10,776 bases of DNA from Dehalococcoidia bacterium UBA3254. GTDB lineage: Bacteria; Chloroflexota; Dehalococcoidia; Dehalococcoidales; UBA3254. Location of the stretch: positions 1 to 10,776 of the forward strand of contig DEUU01000246.1 of NCBI GenBank assembly GCA_002362735.1, in the 5' to 3' direction. The stretch's first letter is position 1. Every line of letters begins with the position of its first letter. The position numbers and the translations under genes were made by a program. This document shows, one piece after another, positions 5,614 to 10,776 of the stretch. Below the pieces are notes generated by a model. It ran no database searches. It had not been told where the DNA came from and saw only the letters and a program-made list of their open reading frames with translations.

Positions 5614-7296
5614 TCACAAAGAAGGTGTGAAACTGAGGATATTCAACCGCAGTGAATCGGCCCCACCCCAGCGGTCCAGCTCCAGATTAAAGACAATATC
5701 GAGAGCTTCAGATACATCTTGTACAGAGTCACCCAATTTAAAAGCCACACCATCCCAGGAACTGCCGTCTTGCTTCAGCTTTAATCGAAGATGCTGCTGG
5801 TCGGCCCCCATGGTGCGCACACTGTTGACTTTGACAGCCCGGCTGACGAAGGTAGGTAACGGATTGCCTTTACCGAAAGGTGCCAGCCTCTGGATCAGAT
5901 TGTAAGTATTGCCTCCCAGCTCGGATAGAATAACTTCTGCATCGATGTTGATACGCGGCCTCAGGTCGATCGCTTTCAACTGCGCGCCGGCGATTTCGAT
6001 TAAGGATTTTTGTAAAAGATGGACATTCTTTGCGGGCATGGTAAATCCAGCCGCCTGAGCATGACCTCCGTAGCGTCCCAGTAAGCCCGTGCATTGATTC
6101 AAAGCGTCGATAATATTGAATTCGGGGATACTCCGGCAGCTTCCGCTCGCCGTCTTGTCATCGATATTTACAATCACCACCGGCCGGTAATACTCTTCTG
6201 AAAGACGGCCGGCAACCGGCCCGGCAATTCCGAGCGGAAATTCCGTATTGCATAGCATGATTAAAGGAGCCATCCCCTGAACAGCGATCTGAGCCCGCGC
6301 TTCCGTCATAGCTTTCGCGGTGAGTCTCTGCCTCTCGATATTCTGCTGCCCCAGGAGCGCTGCCAATTCTCGTGCTTCTTGAGGAGAATGAGTCGTTAAC
6401 AGCCTATAGCTGGCAATAGCATGCTCCAAACGCCCGGAAGCATTCAGCCAGGGAGATAGACACCAGGTTATGCTATCGGCATCCAGACTTCCGGATGTTA
6501 ACCCCGCCTTATTGATGATTTCCTTGATACCCAACCGCGGTGCAGCGTTTAAATTTTGTAAACCTCTCTTTACCAGATAACGATTTTCAGCTACCAGAGG
6601 CACCATATCCGCGACTGTGCCGATTGCCACCAGATCCATCTGAGCGTCCATATGTTCCTCTTTACCGATACTGGTCATTAACGCCTGCATCACTTTATAA
6701 GCCACACCCACCCCAGCAAGTTCGATAAACGGATATTTAGAATTCGGCAGTTTAGGATTCACGATGGCGAACGCTTCAGGGATGACGTTTGGAGCGGTAT
6801 GGTGATCAGTAATGATCACAGTAATACCGATCGATGAGGCATACTTCACTTCCTCAACATCCGTAATACCGCAATCCACGGTGATAATGAGACTTACACC
6901 GGCATCGTGTAGTTCGTCAATGGCAGCTTGCCGGAGCCCGTGACCCTCTGAGATGCGGTGAGGAATGTAGGGGACGACCACTCCTCCAAGCACAGTCAGA
7001 CCCTGGACCATCAATGCGGTGCTTGTCACTCCATCCACATCGAAATCACCGTAGACCGCGATTTTCTCTCCGGAAAGTAACGCCCGGTATATCCGGGAAA
7101 TAGCAATCTCCATATCCGGAAGTAAAGTCGGATCGCCACAAAGACGCTCGTCTCCCTCCAGGAAAAGCTCGACCTGAGAAGGATCTTTTAGTCCACGATT
7201 GTACAATAGCTGTGCTAACAGGGCAGGAAAACCCTCAGCGCAAGCTACGAATGAATCCGGTGCCGGTGGCAACAGGTTCCAGCGGCTATGGTTCAA
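5614..7296 (-). CDS. recJ: Single-stranded-DNA exonuclease RecJ
   Basis: This 560-residue DHH-family 5'-3' single-strand exonuclease acts in RecF-pathway recombination, mismatch repair and base excision repair. The phosphoesterase core shows DFDVDG (84-89), DCG (141-143), DHH (164-166) and GTVADMVPL (226-234). ASGRLEHA (286-293) and the DHHA1 motif GGHAQAAGF (410-418) follow, and an OB-like C-terminal region begins with PFGKGNP (473-479). The length is close to the usual 560-580, and all the metal-binding motifs are intact. The start is TTG at 7296 with AAAGG about 6 nt upstream. It lies 3 nt after fabF, so it is the last gene of the DUF2284-fabF-recJ unit. It converges with icd across 68 nt in which I see no convincing terminator for either strand. 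Confidence 0.95.
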   Translation of the reverse strand: MNHSRWNLLPPAPDSFVACAEGFPALLAQLLYNRGLKDPSQVELFLEGDERLCGDPTLLPDMEIAISRIYRALLSGEKIAVYGDFDVDGVTSTALMVQGLTVLGGVVVPYIPHRISEGHGLRQAAIDELHDAGVSLIITVDCGITDVEEVKYASSIGITVIITDHHTAPNVIPEAFAIVNPKLPNSKYPFIELAGVGVAYKVMQALMTSIGKEEHMDAQMDLVAIGTVADMVPLVAENRYLVKRGLQNLNAAPRLGIKEIINKAGLTSGSLDADSITWCLSPWLNASGRLEHAIASYRLLTTHSPQEARELAALLGQQNIERQRLTAKAMTEARAQIAVQGMAPLIMLCNTEFPLGIAGPVAGRLSEEYYRPVVIVNIDDKTASGSCRSIPEFNIIDALNQCTGLLGRYGGHAQAAGFTMPAKNVHLLQKSLIEIAGAQLKAIDLRPRINIDAEVILSELGGNTYNLIQRLAPFGKGNPLPTFVSRAVKVNSVRTMGADQQHLRLKLKQDGSSWDGVAFKLGDSVQDVSEALDIVFNLELDRWGGADSLRLNILSFTPSL

Positions 7297-7299
7297 TGT

Positions 7300-8550
7300 T
7301 TACCTTTCTAGATAGCGTTTAAAAGCTAATACCGAGTTATGGCCTCCGAAACCGAAGGAATTGGATAAGATTTTATCTATATTTGCCTTGCGGGCGATAT
7401 TAGGCACATAATCCAGGTCACATTCCGGGTCGGGTCGCTTTAAATTGATCGTTGGCGGTATTATACCATATTGTAAAGTTAAAACACAGATGGCAGCTTC
7501 AATCGCTCCGGCCCCTCCCAGCAGGTGACCGGTCATGGACTTGGTCGAGCTAATCGGGATGCGACGGGCAAAATCCCCAAAGACGGTTTTTATAGCTACC
7601 GTTTCCATTTTATCATTTAAGGGGGTCGAAGTTCCATGCGCATTAATGTAGCTTACATCAGAAGGCTGCCAGCCGGCTTTTTGCAGTGCGATCCGCATCG
7701 CCCGGGCAGCTCCCTCCCCTCCCTCAGATGGAGCAGTCATATGATATGCATCCGCACTGGCCCCGTAAGCCGCCATTTCCGCCAGAATAGTTGCCCCGCG
7801 GGCTTTTGCGAACTCGAGATTTTCCAGAATCAGAGAAGCAGCTCCTTCGCTCATGACAAAACCGTCCCGGTCGGCATCGAAAGGCCTCGAGGCATCTTTA
7901 GGAGAATCATTCCGCTCCGAAAGCGCTTTGCAGGCACAAAATGCCGCCACGCCGATCGGATTCACAACGGCTTCCGCGCCCCCGGCAATCATGGCTTTGG
8001 CATCCCCCCGTTTAATAGTCTCATAGGCCAGACCAACCGCATCCGCGCTGCTGGAACAGGCAGAGGTGCTACAGAAGTTCGGGCCTTTGGCGCCCAGCAA
8101 GATAGAGACCTGACCGGCGGCAGAATCTGAAATCATCATCGTGGCCAGAAAAGGATTGACTCTATCCGGCCCGTTCTGCGCCATATTGAGAATCTGCTCC
8201 TGTAAAGTCGTCAAACCGCCCGCGCCGCTGGCTACCAGGACTCCGATATCATTCCGGTTGCTGTCATCGATGGTCAAATTGGCATTTTTAACTGCCTGCT
8301 GGCTCGCCACTACGGCAAATTGAGCGAAACGGTCCATGCGGCGGGCTTCTTTGCGGTTAATATAAGCCGTCGGGTCAAACCCTTTCACTTCTCCCGCAAA
8401 CCGTGTGGTATGTTTGCTGGCATCAAATAAGGTGATATTATCGATACCGGATTTTCCGGCAACCAGAGCTTCCCAGTTTGCAGACGTATCCAGTCCCAGG
8501 GGACTTACCATACCCAGTCCGGTAATAACTACACGATTATCATTATTCAA
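7300..8550 (-). CDS. fabF: Beta-ketoacyl-ACP synthase II (FabF)
   Basis: This 416-residue condensing enzyme elongates acyl-ACP with malonyl-ACP in type II fatty acid synthesis. The catalytic triad is complete: Cys165 (STSACSSSAD), His305 (NAHGTSTPLND) and His342 (TKSMTGHLLGGAGA, with Lys337). NSFGFGGHN (398-406) is the C-terminal glycine-rich motif. The N-terminus (VVITGLGMVSPLG) and length match FabF/KAS II, not FabH or a polyketide synthase module. The start is TTG at 8550, supported by a perfect AAGGAG (8558-8563, read on the minus strand) with 7-nt spacing. It stands without acpP, fabG or fabD beside it, 14 nt after a DUF2284 gene and 3 nt before recJ, so the fatty acid genes are scattered or lie elsewhere. 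Confidence 0.95.
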   Translation of the reverse strand: MNNDNRVVITGLGMVSPLGLDTSANWEALVAGKSGIDNITLFDASKHTTRFAGEVKGFDPTAYINRKEARRMDRFAQFAVVASQQAVKNANLTIDDSNRNDIGVLVASGAGGLTTLQEQILNMAQNGPDRVNPFLATMMISDSAAGQVSILLGAKGPNFCSTSACSSSADAVGLAYETIKRGDAKAMIAGGAEAVVNPIGVAAFCACKALSERNDSPKDASRPFDADRDGFVMSEGAASLILENLEFAKARGATILAEMAAYGASADAYHMTAPSEGGEGAARAMRIALQKAGWQPSDVSYINAHGTSTPLNDKMETVAIKTVFGDFARRIPISSTKSMTGHLLGGAGAIEAAICVLTLQYGIIPPTINLKRPDPECDLDYVPNIARKANIDKILSNSFGFGGHNSVLAFKRYLER

Positions 8551-8564
8551 ATTAAAACTCCTTG

Positions 8565-9197
8565 CTAATAGACTAACACTATTCCCAGCGTCACCCCATG
8601 GGGAACATCAATCTTCCGGGTAGCTGCGCCAATAGGAAAAATGTCCCAACTCGCAAGGGTAGCCATCCGGTAGGCATCCATACCCCAGCTTTCCATGGAA
8701 TATCTGGCTTTCAAACTCTTCAAACAGGACTTACCCTGCAAAACCCGACACTCAACACCGGAGCAATAGAGTCCTTTACAGGGACCGTCTGCGAGTCCGT
8801 TCGCCAGGTAATAACCATCGTGAAATGCCGCTGATTCTACCCTGGAGACTATCTCATGGTTTTTCTTGCGGCAATCATTCCAGGGTGAACCCCTGGTTAA
8901 TTCGGTAAAAGCTTCTGCCGGGAACCGGGTATAAATAAAGATCGCATATTGATAGTTACCGATTATTTTTCTGACTGTCTCCAGATCAGGAGCATGAGGA
9001 GGACAGTTCCCATTTGTGCCATAAAAAGGACATTTGGGGTTCAAACACTTAGCCCGGACCCTCTCATCCACGATAATTTTATCCGTAGTGATAATTTTAG
9101 AGTCAGTAGCCCCGAGCTCCAGTGCCATGTGGCGATATCTTTCCAGGTCTGCCTGTAATACCTCGGGGAGAACCTTTGCCACTACTTTACGGGTCAC
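8565..9197 (-). CDS. Cysteine-rich DUF2284 family putative metal-binding protein
   Basis: This 210-residue cytoplasmic protein has no signal peptide or membrane segment. Eight cysteines are arranged in two clusters: Cys51, Cys56 and Cys65 (CLNPKCPFYG, then NCPPHAPD), Cys109, and Cys140, Cys145, Cys150 and Cys158 (CKGLYCSGVEC). This pattern, the CPPHAP motif and the C-terminal WDIFPIG segment match DUF2284, a family predicted to bind metal or Fe-S; its activity is not known to me. It is the first gene of the DUF2284-fabF-recJ unit. The GTG start at 9197 follows AGGAGG (9200-9205) by only 2 nt, which is tight. A GTG at codon 6 is an alternative but is 17 nt from the same site. Family assignment is good; function is unassigned. 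Confidence 0.8.
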   Translation of the reverse strand: MTRKVVAKVLPEVLQADLERYRHMALELGATDSKIITTDKIIVDERVRAKCLNPKCPFYGTNGNCPPHAPDLETVRKIIGNYQYAIFIYTRFPAEAFTELTRGSPWNDCRKKNHEIVSRVESAAFHDGYYLANGLADGPCKGLYCSGVECRVLQGKSCLKSLKARYSMESWGMDAYRMATLASWDIFPIGAATRKIDVPHGVTLGIVLVY

Positions 9198-9230
9198 GCC
9201 CTCCTCACTTTCACTAAAAATGGATAACTA

Positions 9231-9259
9231 TTTTTAACATAATTCTACTTTCAGTGCAA
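9231..9259 (-). promoter_or_regulatory. Possible promoter of the DUF2284-fabF-recJ unit
   Basis: On the minus strand TTGCAC (9259-9254) is followed after 17 nt by TAAAAA (9236-9231). The match to consensus is partial. Its place just downstream of the strong terminator of the preceding operon, and about 25 nt before the ribosome binding site, is where a promoter is needed. Confidence 0.3.
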
Positions 9260-9290
9260 GCCGGGATTTATGATTATTGAAGTACTGTAA

Positions 9291-9321
9291 TAAAAAAGAG
9301 CGGATTATTCGTCCGCTCTTT
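9291..9321 (-). terminator. Strong intrinsic terminator of the NuoF-HoxU-MoaD operon
   Basis: AAAGAGCGGA (9295-9304) and TCCGCTCTTT (9312-9321) form a perfect 10-bp stem with a 7-nt loop. Read on the minus strand, the stem is followed by a run of six U (9297-9292). It begins 19 nt after the stop of the MoaD-like gene. No T run follows on the plus strand, so it works in one direction only. Confidence 0.92.
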
Positions 9322-9340
9322 GACAGGAACACCGATGATA

Positions 9341-9613
9341 TTATCCTCCGCCAATGACAGGTAACGGGTAGATCTCATCCTTATCTTTAACTGTCTGGCT
9401 GAGGTTATTACCGTTGATTTTTTCGCCATTGACTAAAATAAGCAAATAGGAAGCTAATTTTCCTTTTTCTTTAAACCAGAGTTTTCGTAAGCCGGGAAAT
9501 CTCTCCACGGCTTCAGCCAGACATTCTCCAATGTTGGCACCCTTAACCTCCACCGCACTAATTCCAGCGGTAGCAGTCTGAAAATTCTCTGGAATCAGGA
9601 CCTTAATACTCAT
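9341..9613 (-). CDS. MoaD/ThiS-family ubiquitin-like sulfur carrier protein
   Basis: This 90-residue protein has the MoaD/ThiS beta-grasp layout. It has an N-terminal strand (MSIKVLIPENF), an internal VNGEKI strand, and ends in KDKDEIYPLPVIGGG, where the terminal glycines would be adenylated and thiocarboxylated. MoaD supplies sulfur for the dithiolene of the molybdopterin cofactor, and MoaD-like genes often accompany tungsten or molybdenum aldehyde oxidoreductases. It starts 6 nt after the stop of the Fe-S subunit and ends the operon before a strong terminator, so its role is probably tied to the oxidoreductase. The tail has three glycines where two are usual. The ATG start has only a weak purine-rich site upstream. 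ThiS (thiazole synthesis) is less likely given the neighbours, with no thi genes nearby. Confidence 0.8.
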   Translation of the reverse strand: MSIKVLIPENFQTATAGISAVEVKGANIGECLAEAVERFPGLRKLWFKEKGKLASYLLILVNGEKINGNNLSQTVKDKDEIYPLPVIGGG

Positions 9614-9619
9614 TCGCTT

Positions 9620-10222
9620 CTAATTCTTCTCCCAGGGCAGTAACGGGAAAGTGGAACCGTCCGTAATCATAGCTACCTTACCACTGGGGCAGAGGTCGAA
9701 ACATTCGCGACAACTGGCGCAGGCCTTGGAAGCATTTTCTTTAATGAAAGCGATCTCCCGATTTATGCCTCTTCCGGTGAAGCCGATGGCGTTCGCCTTC
9801 TTGACTTCGGCACAATAGCGCACACAGAGCCCGCAAAGTATACAACTGGTCTCCTCAGCCGTAAACCGTGAACCTTTCAATCCGTATTTTTCGGCGAGAG
9901 CCAGTACCGGTCCCGTCGGGCTTAGAGGCAAAATCAGCTCTAAAAGCGTTCGGCGGATTTTCTTCACTTTTTCAGTATCCGTCTTTACAACTAATCCTTC
10001 CTCGACGGGGTAAACACAGGAGGTAACCAGCCGCGACCGGTTATTGCGGGTGATCTCCACCATACACATCCGGCAGCCACCGTACGGAGCCAGTCTTTCC
10101 TCATTACAAAGCGTGGGAATTTCTATCCCCGCTTCCCGTGCATTTTGCAAGATAGTAGTATCTGGTTTTGCCTGAATTTTTTTACCATCTATTTCAATTG
10201 TTATTTTTTCCATCTTCTTCAC
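9620..10222 (-). CDS. HoxU/NuoG-N-like iron-sulfur electron transfer subunit
   Basis: This 200-residue protein relays electrons between a NuoF-type flavoprotein and a catalytic or ferredoxin partner. A plant-type [2Fe-2S] domain comes first, with Cys39, Cys50, Cys53 and Cys69 (spacing C-x10-C-x2-C-x15-C). Two [4Fe-4S] motifs follow: Cys127, 130, 133, 137 (CILCGLCVRYC) and Cys168, 171, 174, 178 (CASCRECFDLCP). The HxxxCxxCxxxxxC motif of full NuoG is missing from residues 70-120, and there is no molybdopterin domain, so it resembles HoxU or the N-terminus of HydA/NuoG. The GTG start at 10222 overlaps the TGA stop of the NuoF-like gene (GTGA), implying translational coupling. An in-frame ATG three codons later (10213) is an alternative start. 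Confidence 0.88.
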   Translation of the reverse strand: MKKMEKITIEIDGKKIQAKPDTTILQNAREAGIEIPTLCNEERLAPYGGCRMCMVEITRNNRSRLVTSCVYPVEEGLVVKTDTEKVKKIRRTLLELILPLSPTGPVLALAEKYGLKGSRFTAEETSCILCGLCVRYCAEVKKANAIGFTGRGINREIAFIKENASKACASCRECFDLCPSGKVAMITDGSTFPLLPWEKN

Positions 10223-10776
10223 TTTCTTCGCGTTATTTTCGTTGCCCCAGCTGCTACCGGCACCTTGACTCCGGAGAGTTTGGTGATAGCCTTAAATCGT
10301 GGCGGGCAGACTTCTATGCAAGTCCCGCATTTCGTGCATTTTTCCTGATCGATCACATGGACTACATCCTTTTCTCCCTTGATCGCGCCAACCGGACATT
10401 TGCGGGCGCAAATAAGGCAAGCCTGGCATTTCTGGGGATCTATGTAATAGTTGATAAGTGGTTTACAGACTCCAGCCGGACAGCGCTTCTTTTCAATATG
10501 CTCCAGGTATTCATCTCTGAAATATTTCAGGGTACTCAGGACCGGGTTAGCCGCAGTCGAACCCAGGGCGCACATCGAAGCCTCGCGCATGGTAAAAGCC
10601 AGATCTTCCAAAAGCTCCAGATCTCCAATTTCTCCCTTTCCGGAGCAAATTTTATCCAGAGTGCTCAACATTTGTTTCAGACCTTCCCGACAGGGTATGC
10701 ATTTCCCACAGGACTCCTGGGAAAGGAAGTTGGTAAAATAGCGGGCAACATCTACCATGCAGGTATCTTCATCCAT
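10219..10776 (-). CDS. nuoF: NuoF-like NADH-binding subunit with C-terminal 2[4Fe-4S] ferredoxin domain, 5' truncated by the window
   Basis: Only the last 185 residues are visible; the first Met is internal and the gene continues past the right edge. SCGKCIPCRE with Cys23, Cys26 and Cys29, and Cys69 in MCALG, bind the N3-type [4Fe-4S] cluster of NuoF/HydB-type subunits. CPAGVC (99-104) leads to an added ferredoxin domain with Cys117, 120, 123, 127 and Cys147, 150, 153, 157. Complex I NuoF lacks this tail, whereas the NuoF-like subunits of NAD(P)-dependent hydrogenases (HndC, HydB), formate dehydrogenases and aldehyde oxidoreductase complexes have it. The FMN- and NADH-binding domains should lie in the missing part. 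It overlaps the next Fe-S subunit by 4 nt. Which catalytic subunit it serves is not visible. Confidence 0.9.
   Translation of the reverse strand: MDEDTCMVDVARYFTNFLSQESCGKCIPCREGLKQMLSTLDKICSGKGEIGDLELLEDLAFTMREASMCALGSTAANPVLSTLKYFRDEYLEHIEKKRCPAGVCKPLINYYIDPQKCQACLICARKCPVGAIKGEKDVVHVIDQEKCTKCGTCIEVCPPRFKAITKLSGVKVPVAAGATKITRRK

Noticed and set aside
7636..8130. A 164-codon open frame on the plus strand inside fabF
   Set aside because: It is antisense to a complete FabF with all catalytic residues; its composition (Arg, Pro, His rich) is that of a shadow frame.

Overview
The window reads as ordinary chromosomal DNA of an anaerobic bacterium. The gene content best fits the Chloroflexota (Dehalococcoidia or a relative). 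It combines a tiny DUF5679-type zinc-ribbon gene, a LeuC/LeuD-type two-subunit aconitase homologue beside an isocitrate dehydrogenase, a NuoF subunit with a C-terminal ferredoxin domain, and frequent TTG starts. The lineage is an inference from family knowledge, not a search result. I see no phage, IS element, CRISPR array, tRNA or rRNA.

Plus-strand half (1-5545). The tail of a small zinc-ribbon gene ends at 109 and is followed by terminator-like hairpins. A gene-free stretch of about 550 bases (110-659) then holds a candidate promoter, two short palindromes, a structured leader and a coding-like trace on the minus strand. Next come a biotin-carrying pyruvate/oxaloacetate carboxylase subunit B and the large and small subunits of a LeuCD-type hydro-lyase, spaced by 9 and 2 nt and so probably one transcript. 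An isocitrate dehydrogenase follows with its own strong promoter (TTGAAA-17-TATAAT). Read together, these genes would convert pyruvate to oxaloacetate and, with a citrate synthase encoded elsewhere, carry citrate through isocitrate to 2-oxoglutarate. This is the biosynthetic oxidative arm of an incomplete TCA cycle that feeds glutamate synthesis.

Minus-strand half (10776 down to 5614). The distal end of a flavin/Fe-S electron-transfer operon enters from the right edge: the C-terminal part of a NuoF-like NADH-binding subunit, a HoxU/NuoG-N-like Fe-S subunit overlapping it by GTGA, and a MoaD/ThiS-like ubiquitin-fold protein. The operon ends at an excellent intrinsic terminator (9291-9321). The presence of a MoaD-like protein suggests a molybdo/tungsto-enzyme, possibly an aldehyde:ferredoxin oxidoreductase, encoded upstream beyond the window. 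A second minus-strand unit follows: a cysteine-rich DUF2284 protein, beta-ketoacyl-ACP synthase II (FabF) and the single-strand exonuclease RecJ, spaced by 14 and 3 nt. recJ converges on icd across a 68-nt gap.

Most of the window is conserved housekeeping metabolism. The least explained parts are the 110-659 intergenic region, the identity of the oxidoreductase served by the right-hand operon, and the substrate and cofactor specificity of the LeuCD-like and Icd proteins.
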